In this document: positions 1 to 7,742 of the stretch, piece by piece
Numbering within the stretch: the stretch's first letter is position 1
How the letters are laid out: each line of letters begins with the position of its first letter
From: Synergistota bacterium
Lineage (GTDB): Bacteria > Synergistota > JAGHAJ01
Assembly (NCBI GenBank): GCA_021161545.1
Contig: JAGHAJ010000128.1
Span: forward strand, 1-18,158
Length of the DNA stretch: 18,158 nt
Reading direction: 5' to 3'
Made by a program: the position numbers and the translations under genes
The notes under the pieces: model-generated
Databases searched by the model: none
What the model was told of the DNA's origin: nothing
What the model saw: the letters and a program-made list of their open reading frames with translations, nothing else

Positions 1-167
1 ACAACCTTGAAACGGTAGTCCACCACGACCTTCCCAAGGTTTACACCACCAATGTACAACACAGCACTATAAGCCTTAACCAAGTCTCCCACATCTGCAA
101 GTGCTATACTTCCAAACCCCAAAACCACAACTACCACCAGTAACACAACTCCTAAGCGCTTAAACAT
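1..167 (-). CDS. Secreted protein of unknown function, N-terminal part (cut by window edge)
   Basis: The reading frame starts at ATG 167 and is still open at base 1, giving about 55 codons. GAAGGAGG lies just upstream, inside the end of the racemase gene. The translation begins MFKRLGVVLL and has a short positive N-region, a hydrophobic valine/leucine core and a likely signal peptidase I site after Ala-Leu-Ala near residue 24. The mature part begins DVGDLVKAYS and then has a beta-rich stretch (VLYIGGVNLG). The product is therefore probably exported. The start overlaps the end of the racemase gene by 8 bases, so the two are likely co-transcribed. I do not recognise the family. A resemblance to DUF3108-like periplasmic proteins is only an impression from the first mature strands. 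Confidence 0.7.
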   Translation of the reverse strand, partial: MFKRLGVVLLVVVVVLGFGSIALADVGDLVKAYSAVLYIGGVNLGKVVVDYRFKV

Positions 168-867
168 TTTCCCCTCCTTCAATTGCAAACCTCACAGATG
201 CCTTTGCAAGCACTTCAAGGGTATCTATAAGAGGGATATCTATATCCACCCCATCCAACGCTATTGGAATTTCTGTACATCCTTCCACAACAGCCTTACA
301 CCCCTTAGAAATAAGGGATTCAAGAACTCTTTTCAAAAGCACTTCCGCATACTGAATATTCCCTGCTTTCACACCTTTATATATGGCATCCATCACTTCC
401 CTTTGTTTGTCAGCTATCGGACGGATCAATTCAAAATAACCACCTATGACCTTATCATAGACACCCGACTCAAGTGTCCCATCAGTAGCAAGGATACCAA
501 TTTTACTGCCGGGACCAAAGTTCCTCTTGAGTTCAAGAAATGTCTCTTCTATCATGCTCAAAAACGGAACAGAAAGCTCCTTTCTCAACTCGTCTATGTA
601 GTAATGAGCCGTATTACATGGCATCACGAGGAAATCTGCACCCATTTTCACAAGATTCTTACCTATCGAAATCAGCTTTGCAATGGGAGAAACTCCACCA
701 TGAAGAATAGCATCAGTCCTATCTGGAACAGAAGGGTCGCTGTCTATAAGCACATGTAGATGCTCCTGATCCATAACGGCAGGTGTGCTTCTCACAATCT
801 TCAAAAACAAATAAGCAGTCGCTTCGGGTCCCATACCCCCAACGATACCGATAGTCTTCTTTGCCAT
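160..867 (-). CDS. Aspartate/glutamate racemase family protein
   Basis: This 235-residue protein belongs to the cofactor-independent Asp/Glu/hydantoin racemase superfamily, which interconverts amino-acid enantiomers by two-cysteine acid/base catalysis in the cytoplasm. The family N-terminal motif GIVGGMGPEAT is at residues 7-17. The two catalytic cysteines are in PCNTAH (Cys84) and EGCTEI (Cys197), and the length is usual for aspartate racemases of the RacX/YgeA type. Because the N-terminal motif starts at residue 7, the ATG at 867 must be the start. A strong promoter ends only 6 bases upstream, leaving no room for a ribosome binding site, so the mRNA is probably leaderless. The gene is divergent from the urocanase operon and overlaps the downstream secreted-protein gene. 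Aspartate or glutamate is the likeliest substrate. Hydantoin racemase is less likely, and specificity cannot be read from sequence. Confidence 0.9.
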   Translation of the reverse strand: MAKKTIGIVGGMGPEATAYLFLKIVRSTPAVMDQEHLHVLIDSDPSVPDRTDAILHGGVSPIAKLISIGKNLVKMGADFLVMPCNTAHYYIDELRKELSVPFLSMIEETFLELKRNFGPGSKIGILATDGTLESGVYDKVIGGYFELIRPIADKQREVMDAIYKGVKAGNIQYAEVLLKRVLESLISKGCKAVVEGCTEIPIALDGVDIDIPLIDTLEVLAKASVRFAIEGGENV

Positions 868-873
868 GGTTAA

Positions 874-901
874 ATTATATAGCCTATATCGGAAATGTCA
901 A
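874..901 (-). promoter_or_regulatory. Sigma-70 promoter of the racemase gene (leaderless)
   Basis: On the minus strand TTGACA (901-896) is followed after 16 bases by TATAAT (879-874). Both hexamers match consensus exactly. The last base of the -10 box lies 6 bases before the ATG at 867, so transcription should start at or within a base or two of the start codon. Confidence 0.85.
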
Positions 902-1003
902 GATATAGCAAGATGCGGACCTACAAGTTAGAAAATTATCCGCTCTACGAAACGCTCCTACTTTATCTATCCCAGTTCAATATCAGCTAGCCCACTATCT
1001 CAG

Positions 1004-1009
1004 TATAAT
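1004..1009 (+). promoter_or_regulatory. Candidate -10 box upstream of the urocanase operon
   Basis: TATAAT occurs in the 279-base divergent intergenic region (868-1146), about 137 bases before hutU. I find no matching -35 hexamer at 15-19 bases. TTCAAT lies 22 bases upstream, which is too far. This would suit an activator-dependent promoter but may be chance in AT-rich DNA. A second weak possibility is TATTAT at 1081-1086. The region also repeats CGCTCTAC at 941-948 and 1011-1018. I see no hairpin or RNA gene in it. Confidence 0.25.
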
Positions 1010-1035
1010 ACGCTCTACCCCAGTTAAAGCATACA

Positions 1036-1053
1036 ATAGTATCTTAATACCAT
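1036..1053. promoter_or_regulatory. Candidate operator: imperfect inverted repeat upstream of hutU
   Basis: ATAGTA-TCTTAA-TACCAT is an inverted repeat with one mismatch and a 6-base spacer, about 95 bases before the hutU start. The same arrangement, ATAGTA-N6-TACTAT, overlaps the dctP promoter at 12884-12901. The response regulator encoded between the two operons is the obvious candidate binder. The link is inferred only from the shared pattern. Confidence 0.35.
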
Positions 1054-1146
1054 CGCACAGGAACAATTTTGCTCACATAATATTATAGCTTACCCAATAC
1101 CACAGATGTATTCTAAGGAAGAAGATGTCTAACTGGAGGTGAAAAA

Positions 1147-3192
1147 ATGCCACAGATTGATAATGATTTCATAAGAAAGGCCATAAAAGTTAGCTTAGAC
1201 GAGGATCTACCAGAATACCCAGATTTTGAACCCGGAATACCCCGAGCACCTGCAAGGCCTTTCAAACTATCAAGGGAAAAAGCAGAGGTAGCGTTAAAAA
1301 ATGCCCTTCGGTATCTCCCTGTAAACCTTCACGAAAAACTATCACCTGAGTTTATGGAAGAGCTCATCACAAGAGGAAGAATATACGCATACCGTTACCG
1401 TCCGAAAGGGAGAATATGGGGTAAACCGATAGAACAATACAAAGGGAAAATTCTGGCTGCAAAAGCCATACAAGTGATGATAGATAACAATCTCGATTTT
1501 GAGGTTGCACAATATCCATACGAACTCGTAACATATGGAGAATCTGGCAGAGTATTGCAAAACTGGTTGCAGTATAGGTTAATCAAAAAATACCTCGAAA
1601 TATTAGAAGAAAACCAGACTCTCGTCGTATATTCAGGACATCCATTAGGCATATTTAACTCACGACCAAAAGCACCCCGCGTAATAAACTCCAATGGCAT
1701 AATGGTCGGAATGTATGATAATCTCAAAGACTGGGAAATAGCAGCAGAAATGGGAGTAACAAGCTACGGCCAGATGACAGCAGGAGGATGGTTTTATATA
1801 GGTCCACAAGGTATCATCCACGGATGCTACAATCTACTGCTTCACGCCGCAAGAAAATACGGGTTATCAAGCACCAAGGATGACCTTTCAGGTGTACTAT
1901 ACATTACCGCAGGACTTGGTAGCATAAGTAGTGCTCAAGCCAAAGCAGCCCAGATATCCAACTGCGTGGCAGTTATAGCAGAAGTAAATCACGCTGCCAT
2001 AGAACGAAATCTAAAAAGAAACTGGATAGACAAAGTATCTGACAATCTTGACGAAATATTCAGAGATGTAAACCGTCACTTAGAAAGTAAAAAAGGCATA
2101 GTCATCGCATACTACGGCAACATAGTCAATCTACTCGAGTATGTAGTAAAGCACGAGATAGAGGTAAACATCTTATCAGACCAAACATCATGTCACATAC
2201 CATACGAAGGTGGATACATACCTGTAGAATTAACCTACGAAGAAACAAGAGAATTGCTCAAAAAGGATAGAACCAAGTTTAGAGAGTATGTGGACAGAAG
2301 TCTCCGAAAACACTTTCAATTTATAAAGGCACTCACCGACAGAGGAACCTACTTCTTAGAGTATGGAAATTCCATCATGCAAGCCATGTACAATGCTGGA
2401 GTAAAAGAAATTGCACGCAATGGTAAAGATACGTCTGAAGGCTTCATTTATCCAGATTTTATAGAGGCTATAACCGGCCCAGAGCTATTTGACTATGGAT
2501 ATGGGCCATTCAGATGGGTATGCTTGAGTGGAAAAGCAGAAGATCTAAGAAAAACTGACGAAGCAGCCATGTCTTGTATAGACCCCAATAAAAGCCCCCA
2601 GGACAGAGACAACTATAACTGGCTGAAGAACGCCTGGAAACACGACCTCGTTGTTGGAACAAAAGCACGCATGGTATATCAGAACTTGGAGAACAGGATA
2701 AAGATCGCATTAAAATTCAATGAGATGGTAAGAAGTGGAGAAATAGGACCTGTAATGATTGGAAGAGACCATCACGACACGGGAAGCGCAGACTGCCCCA
2801 TAAGAGAAACATCTAATATAAAAGATGGAAGTAATGTAACTGCAGACATGGCAGTGCACTGCTTTGCAGGAAACGCATCAAGAGGCATGACATTCATCTC
2901 CATAGAAAATGGAGGTGGGGTCGGAATAGGAAGAAGTCTACACACCGGTTTCGGACTCCTATTGGATGGAAGCAGATATACAGATGAAGTTATCAGAAAT
3001 GCCATAAACTGGGATGTGTCAAACGGCATAGCAAGGCGCGCCTGGGCAAGAAACACAAATTCCATCAAAGTAGCAGTAAACCACAACCTAACAACAAATG
3101 ACATTATTACACTCCCATTTCTTGCAGACAATGAAATGGTCAAAGATGTTGTTTCCTGGGCATTCAAAAAATACAACATAAAAACAGAGTAA
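1147..3192 (+). CDS. hutU: Urocanate hydratase (urocanase), long form
   Basis: Urocanase adds water to urocanate to form imidazolone propionate, using a tightly bound NAD+ as electrophile. This protein has 681 residues, against about 555 for the Pseudomonas type, and resembles the longer form of about 670-680 residues. Family motifs are visible: YGESGRVLQNW (130-140), GGWFYIGPQGIIHG (213-226), TAGLGSISSAQA (254-265), SDQTSCH (344-350) and GRDHHDTGSADCP (539-551). The long C-terminal glycine block ENGGGVGIGRSLHTG is at 587-601. Cys459 in GPFRWVCLSG is the likely equivalent of the active-site cysteine of the P. putida enzyme (Cys410). GGAGGTG sits 5 bases before the ATG. It is first in a five-gene operon, and the next gene starts 13 bases on. 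No hutH, hutI or hutG accompanies it, so it may feed an unusual urocanate route or act on a urocanate-like compound. Confidence 0.93.
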   Translation: MPQIDNDFIRKAIKVSLDEDLPEYPDFEPGIPRAPARPFKLSREKAEVALKNALRYLPVNLHEKLSPEFMEELITRGRIYAYRYRPKGRIWGKPIEQYKGKILAAKAIQVMIDNNLDFEVAQYPYELVTYGESGRVLQNWLQYRLIKKYLEILEENQTLVVYSGHPLGIFNSRPKAPRVINSNGIMVGMYDNLKDWEIAAEMGVTSYGQMTAGGWFYIGPQGIIHGCYNLLLHAARKYGLSSTKDDLSGVLYITAGLGSISSAQAKAAQISNCVAVIAEVNHAAIERNLKRNWIDKVSDNLDEIFRDVNRHLESKKGIVIAYYGNIVNLLEYVVKHEIEVNILSDQTSCHIPYEGGYIPVELTYEETRELLKKDRTKFREYVDRSLRKHFQFIKALTDRGTYFLEYGNSIMQAMYNAGVKEIARNGKDTSEGFIYPDFIEAITGPELFDYGYGPFRWVCLSGKAEDLRKTDEAAMSCIDPNKSPQDRDNYNWLKNAWKHDLVVGTKARMVYQNLENRIKIALKFNEMVRSGEIGPVMIGRDHHDTGSADCPIRETSNIKDGSNVTADMAVHCFAGNASRGMTFISIENGGGVGIGRSLHTGFGLLLDGSRYTDEVIRNAINWDVSNGIARRAWARNTNSIKVAVNHNLTTNDIITLPFLADNEMVKDVVSWAFKKYNIKTE

Positions 3193-3205
3193 GGGAGGAT
3201 ATAAA

Positions 3206-5206
3206 ATGGATTATGCTAAACTGTTTGAACCCGTAAAGATAGGAAAAATAGAGCTCAAAAACAGAATAGTAATGGCACCTATGGGACTAACAGGGCTTTC
3301 CACAACAGAAGGTGTATTTAACCAAAGAGCCATTAACTTCTTTGTGGAGCGTGCAAAAGGTGGAACAGGACTTATAATTACAGGACTAGCAAGGGTAGAA
3401 AATGAAATTGAAGAATTTGCAATGCCTTCTTCCCCTTGTCCTTTGCTAAATCCAGCAGCCTTTTACCAAACCGCAATAGAGCTTACTGAAAGAGTTCATG
3501 CATACGACACAAGGATATTCCTCCAACTCACAATGGGGTTCGGTAGGGTAGCACACCCAAGTGTGCTAAAAACTCACCCTATTGCACCCTCTGCAATTCC
3601 AAATTACTGGGAACCTAACATTACTTGCCGTGAACTATCTATAGAAGAAATCGAAACAATTATACACAAATTTGGGCAGGTTGCCATATTAGCACGTGAA
3701 AGTGGATTTGACGGCATAGAAGTGCATGCCGTCCATGAAGGCTATCTATTAGACCAGTTCGCAATATCCATGTTCAACCGTAGAAAGGATAAATACGGTG
3801 GTAGCTTAGAAAACAGGTTAAGAGCTGCCTTAGAAATAGTTAAGGAGATAAAGAAATCAGCAGGAAGAGACTTTCCTGTAATATTGAGGTACAGCCTAAA
3901 GAGCTATATAAAGGATTGGAACAAGGGAGGATTACCAAAAGAGAAGTTTAAAGAGATGGGAAGAGACATTCCTGAAGGGATAGAAGCAGCTATCTTATTA
4001 GAGAAAGGTGGTTATGATGCATTTGATGTAGATGCTGGAAGCTACGATTCATGGTATTGGGCACATCCACCTATGTATTTCGAGGATGGGAACTATCTTC
4101 CGTTCTCAAGCGAACTAAAAAAGCATACAAACGTGCCCATCATAGTCGCAGGGAAATTACAAAACCCAAAAATAGCGGAAAAAGCCATAAAAGAAGGAAA
4201 AACAGACATGATAGCGCTGGCGAGGGGATTACTTGCCGACCCGCACTGGGCAATAAAGGTAAAGAGAAAAAAGATTGACGAAATTAGGCCATGTCTTGGT
4301 TGTCATGTATGTCTCGGAAGGATAGCAAGAGGTAAGAACCTCTCGTGTGCAGTCAATCCACAAACCGGAAGAGAAAGCGACTACAATATATTATTACCCA
4401 CAAATCCCAAGAAAAAAATAGTAATAATAGGCGGTGGCATAGCTGGTATGGAGGCTGCAAGGGTAGCTGCAATGAAAGGGTACAATGTTACACTATTCGA
4501 AAAGAGTAATAGACTCGGCGGACATATCATAGCAGCATCCGTCCCCGATTTCAAAAAGGAAGATAGAACACTTCTAAGGTGGTATGAAAACAGACTAAAA
4601 GAGCAGAAAGTAGACATTAGACTCAACGAAGAAGCAGATATATCCACAATAGAAGAGGAATCCCCAGACAGCATCATAGTAGCAACAGGCTCTGTGCCAT
4701 TCATACCTCCAATAAATGGTATAAATACGGCTTCTGAGATAGTAAGCACTGCTACAGATGTACTCCTCGGAAAGCCTATACCAGGCACGCGTGTAACCAT
4801 AATCGGAGGTGGACTGGTCGGTTGTGAGCTATCCATCTGGTTGAAAAAACAGGGAAAAGAGGTAGCAATATTGGAAATGCTAAATGATATACTTCTACTC
4901 GGTGAAGTAGAGCACCCAAACAGATTGATGTTAAAAGAGATGATAGAATCCTATGGGATTCAGGTAATTACAGGCATAACTGTAACACAGATTGTCAAAG
5001 GAAGTGTGGTATTCAAAAAGGGTTCAAAAGAGCAAAAGATAGAAACGGATTTTGTAGTCTTAGCCACAGGCTTTAGAAGTCAAAATCACCTATACAAAGA
5101 GCTCTTAAAAACACCATACGAAGCCTTTGCAGTCGGAGATACACTCAAACCTTCAAACATTAAACACGCTATATGGACTGCTTATGAAGTGGCACGTAAA
5201 CTATAA
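3206..5206 (+). CDS. 2-enoate reductase-type FMN/FAD/Fe-S oxidoreductase (Old Yellow Enzyme family)
   Basis: This 666-residue flavoprotein has the 2,4-dienoyl-CoA reductase/enoate reductase architecture. An N-terminal FMN-binding TIM barrel (about 5-350) carries GIEVHAVHEGYLLDQF (170-185) and NRRKDKYGGSLENR (191-204). A [4Fe-4S] site follows, with Cys363, Cys366, Cys369 and Cys381 (C-x2-C-x2-C-x11-C). The C-terminal region holds two dinucleotide folds, GGGIAGMEAA (409-418) and GGGLVGCE (534-541), for FAD and NAD(P)H. The block DAGSYDSWYWAHPPMY (276-291) is, from memory, typical of the 2-enoate/cinnamate reductase branch. There is no cysteine near residue 30, so the covalent FMN of trimethylamine dehydrogenase is not expected. 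Such enzymes reduce C=C bonds of 2-enoates. Next to urocanase, an arylacrylate such as urocanate is an attractive substrate, but this is inferred. GGGAGG lies 7 bases before the ATG. Confidence 0.88.
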   Translation: MDYAKLFEPVKIGKIELKNRIVMAPMGLTGLSTTEGVFNQRAINFFVERAKGGTGLIITGLARVENEIEEFAMPSSPCPLLNPAAFYQTAIELTERVHAYDTRIFLQLTMGFGRVAHPSVLKTHPIAPSAIPNYWEPNITCRELSIEEIETIIHKFGQVAILARESGFDGIEVHAVHEGYLLDQFAISMFNRRKDKYGGSLENRLRAALEIVKEIKKSAGRDFPVILRYSLKSYIKDWNKGGLPKEKFKEMGRDIPEGIEAAILLEKGGYDAFDVDAGSYDSWYWAHPPMYFEDGNYLPFSSELKKHTNVPIIVAGKLQNPKIAEKAIKEGKTDMIALARGLLADPHWAIKVKRKKIDEIRPCLGCHVCLGRIARGKNLSCAVNPQTGRESDYNILLPTNPKKKIVIIGGGIAGMEAARVAAMKGYNVTLFEKSNRLGGHIIAASVPDFKKEDRTLLRWYENRLKEQKVDIRLNEEADISTIEEESPDSIIVATGSVPFIPPINGINTASEIVSTATDVLLGKPIPGTRVTIIGGGLVGCELSIWLKKQGKEVAILEMLNDILLLGEVEHPNRLMLKEMIESYGIQVITGITVTQIVKGSVVFKKGSKEQKIETDFVVLATGFRSQNHLYKELLKTPYEAFAVGDTLKPSNIKHAIWTAYEVARKL

Positions 5207-5223
5207 AAGTAGGAGGCATAATA

Positions 5224-6534
5224 TTGAAGCAAATAAAGTTTCTGAAATACAACATCGCAATTCCAGATGAGTGGGAACACATAGGCGAAGTAAAACCCCA
5301 ATATGTCAGTACATCGAAAAACCCAGAAAAGACTATTGAACATGCCTTAAATCACCCTATATCAAGCAAACCTATTCGGGATAGAAAGCTATCAGGCAAA
5401 AACATAGCAATAGTAGTAGATGATATCACAAGGCCTACCCCTACAGCAGCCATATTCCCAATGGTTTTAAAAGACCTAATATCAGCAGGAGCTTCATTGA
5501 AGAATATACATACGATTATAGCAATAGGCACGCATAGAAAACTTTCTTCCAGAGAGATTGCAGAAAGACTCGGCGTAGATGAGCTTTCCAATCTCAACGT
5601 CGAAAACCACGACTGCTTTGATGAAAGTAACTTAAAACACATAGGTAAAACAGAAAGGGGATTAGAGGTAATACTTAACCGCAAAATTACAGAAGCTGAC
5701 CTCATCATATCTATAGGAACAATAGAACCTCATTCTCTCGCAGGATTTGGAGGAGGACTGAAAAATATCATACCCGGATGTGCAGGTATCAAAACCATTA
5801 CAGCAACTCACTTATCGGGCGATGTATCCACCAGATTTGCAAATGTGGGGAAGATGGGAGAATCATGCCCCACGCGCTTGAAGATAGAAGAAGGTGCAAT
5901 GATGGTAAAAGGTGAATACTTCATCATAAACACCATCTCAACACCGGATGGCAAAATGGTTGGAGCATTTGCAGGACACCCAATAGCTGCACATAGAGAA
6001 GGATGCAAACTGGCACAAAAAGCCTACAAAATAGATATAGATACTAAGGCAGATATATTGCTCCTAAGTTCCACACCAATGGATATAGATTTCACACAGG
6101 GAACAAAGTGTTTTGCAAACTCGATAGCAGCGGCAAAGGATAATGCACTATTGATAGCATTTCTGGAAAGCAAAGAGGGTATTGGTGGGTTAACGCTACC
6201 CAAGGAGTTCTTACCTCCCCACCTTATGCAACACTTTGCAAGAGAGCTCGGAACAGAAAAGTTAATAGAGATAAGAGAAAGTTTCTCCGGGAAAATGAAG
6301 ATGTACGATAAATTTATGCAACAGATAATGTGCGAAATGTTAAAACGCCACTACATAATGGTGCATTTAGAAAATCTGCCAAATGATGCAGGAAGGAGAC
6401 TTGGCTTCTTCGAGCAATTTTCCAATACAGAGAGTTTGATGAAACGAGCAATGGAATTGGCAAGAGGCAAAAAGACCATACTTTCGCTACCTTATGCAGG
6501 TGGAAGTTATGTAGTCTACAGAAAAGGAGGTTAA
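5224..6534 (+). CDS. LarA-family nickel-pincer 2-hydroxyacid racemase/epimerase
   Basis: This 436-residue protein is a homologue of lactate racemase LarA (DUF2088), which racemises or epimerises 2-hydroxyacids by hydride transfer to a nickel-pincer (NPN) cofactor. From memory of Lactiplantibacillus LarA, the cofactor lysine (Lys184) corresponds to Lys180 in GGLKNIIPG. The catalytic and nickel-ligand histidines (108, 174, 200) correspond to His104 (GTHRK), His170 (EPHS) and His196 (ATHL). DDITRPTP (66-73) and Gln292/Lys295 are also kept, so the protein should be active. Substrate specificity within the family is broad and is not readable here. The start is TTG at 5224, chosen because AGGAGG lies 7 bases upstream. 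The cofactor-making genes larB, larC and larE are not in the window. The gene ends 2 bases before the aconitase X large-subunit gene and carries that gene's Shine-Dalgarno in its last codons. Confidence 0.88.
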   Translation: MKQIKFLKYNIAIPDEWEHIGEVKPQYVSTSKNPEKTIEHALNHPISSKPIRDRKLSGKNIAIVVDDITRPTPTAAIFPMVLKDLISAGASLKNIHTIIAIGTHRKLSSREIAERLGVDELSNLNVENHDCFDESNLKHIGKTERGLEVILNRKITEADLIISIGTIEPHSLAGFGGGLKNIIPGCAGIKTITATHLSGDVSTRFANVGKMGESCPTRLKIEEGAMMVKGEYFIINTISTPDGKMVGAFAGHPIAAHREGCKLAQKAYKIDIDTKADILLLSSTPMDIDFTQGTKCFANSIAAAKDNALLIAFLESKEGIGGLTLPKEFLPPHLMQHFARELGTEKLIEIRESFSGKMKMYDKFMQQIMCEMLKRHYIMVHLENLPNDAGRRLGFFEQFSNTESLMKRAMELARGKKTILSLPYAGGSYVVYRKGG

Positions 6535-6536
6535 AA

Positions 6537-7742
6537 ATGCAGTTAACAAGGGAAGAAGAGGCTATGCTTAACGGAAAATACGGTGAAGGCACAGCATTTG
6601 CAATGAAGGTTTTAGTTGCTATAGGAAACGCATTTGGTGCAGAGAAAATGGTAGACATATCAAGGGCACACGTAGCATTAAGCAACCAAGAGGCAGACTT
6701 GTGGTTTGTCGAGAGACTTGTAAAGGGAGGTGCAAGATGTAAAGTCCCTCCTACAGTAAATCCAGCATTTGATTTAGAGTACTTTCAAAAACATACTCAT
6801 CTATCACCAAAAGACATTGAGACCATACAAAGGACGCAAAAGGCATACAAAGAGATAGGTGCCATACTAACATACAGCTGCACACCATACTTAGAGGTAA
6901 ACATACCGAGATTCGGGGAAATAGTAGCATTTTCAGAATCGAGTGCTACTCCATACATAAACTCAGTATATGGTGCAAGGACAAATAGAGAAGCCGCCCA
7001 GAGCGCACTTTGTTCAGCAGTAACGGGAAAAACCCCGCTTTACGGATTCCTGTTAGATGAGAACAGAAAGGGAGATATACTGGTAAACGTTGAAGCAGAC
7101 ATAAAAGATGACTTTGATTACCAGTTGCTCGGCTACGCCACTCCCCCATTAGCGGGACATGGTGTACCTGTGTTTGTCAACATGCACCAGAACATAACAC
7201 CAGAACAGTTCATGAATCTTGGAGCTGAGTTAGCCACATCTGGTTCTGTAGCTCTGTACCACATAGTAGGTGTAACACCTGAAGCACCAAGTTTGGATGC
7301 CGCATTCCACGGAGAAAAGCCACAAAGAGAAATCACAATAACCAATGAGGTCCTCCAAAAAGTTCAAGAAAAGATATCAGCAAAACCTGGAAAGATAGAC
7401 TTCGCACTCTTTGGATGTCCTCATTTCACAATAAAACAAGTCAGGGAAATTGCAGAAATGGTAGCTGGCAAAACCCTAAAAGCAAAGCTGTGGATTATGA
7501 CATCTGCTCTTACAAAAGAATTAGCAAAAAAGATGGGATATCTTGAAATCATAAACGATGTAGGAGGCGATATAGTAGCAGATACATGCTGGGATCAACC
7601 CTGCTGGGAATTTTTAAGCAATAAAAGAGGTGTAACAGATTCGGCCAAGATGGCATTTTACTCCAAGAGAAGAGACATGGAGTTTATCGTCAGAAGCGTA
7701 CCAGAATGCATAGAAGCCGCTATAAAGGGGGTAGTCCAATGA
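6537..7742 (+). CDS. Aconitase X large (catalytic) subunit
   Basis: This 401-residue protein belongs to the AcnX catalytic family (DUF521), iron-dependent dehydratases whose known members are cis-3-hydroxy-L-proline dehydratase of bacteria and mevalonate-5-phosphate dehydratase of archaea. Landmarks are GARCKVPPTVNP (65-76), TYSCTPY (112-118), ESSATPYINSVYGARTNRE (134-152), GCPHFTI (293-299) and DVGGDIVADTCWDQPCW (341-357). Cysteines in these blocks (68, 115, 294, 351, 356) include the probable iron or iron-sulfur ligands; I do not assign them individually. AGGAGG precedes the ATG by 7 bases. The stop overlaps the small-subunit start as ATGA, so the two are translationally coupled and form one split enzyme. 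Known members remove a hydroxyl beta to a carboxylate. Which hydroxyacid is used here is unknown. Confidence 0.9.
   Translation: MQLTREEEAMLNGKYGEGTAFAMKVLVAIGNAFGAEKMVDISRAHVALSNQEADLWFVERLVKGGARCKVPPTVNPAFDLEYFQKHTHLSPKDIETIQRTQKAYKEIGAILTYSCTPYLEVNIPRFGEIVAFSESSATPYINSVYGARTNREAAQSALCSAVTGKTPLYGFLLDENRKGDILVNVEADIKDDFDYQLLGYATPPLAGHGVPVFVNMHQNITPEQFMNLGAELATSGSVALYHIVGVTPEAPSLDAAFHGEKPQREITITNEVLQKVQEKISAKPGKIDFALFGCPHFTIKQVREIAEMVAGKTLKAKLWIMTSALTKELAKKMGYLEIINDVGGDIVADTCWDQPCWEFLSNKRGVTDSAKMAFYSKRRDMEFIVRSVPECIEAAIKGVVQ

Noticed and set aside
941-1025. Short repeats (CGCTCTAC twice, CCAGTT twice) as a repeat array
   Set aside because: Only two copies each with unequal spacing; not CRISPR-like and not beyond chance enough to name.
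3206-5206. Trimethylamine or histamine dehydrogenase assignment for the flavoprotein
   Set aside because: Architecture and the cysteine pattern are similar, but the cysteine near residue 30 that binds FMN covalently in those enzymes is absent, and the DAGSYDSWYWAHPP block fits enoate reductases better.
7706-7738. Upstream extension of the aconitase X small subunit
   Set aside because: The ATG at 7739 forms the ATGA overlap with the large-subunit stop and has its own ribosome site. The extra residues do not belong to the family fold.
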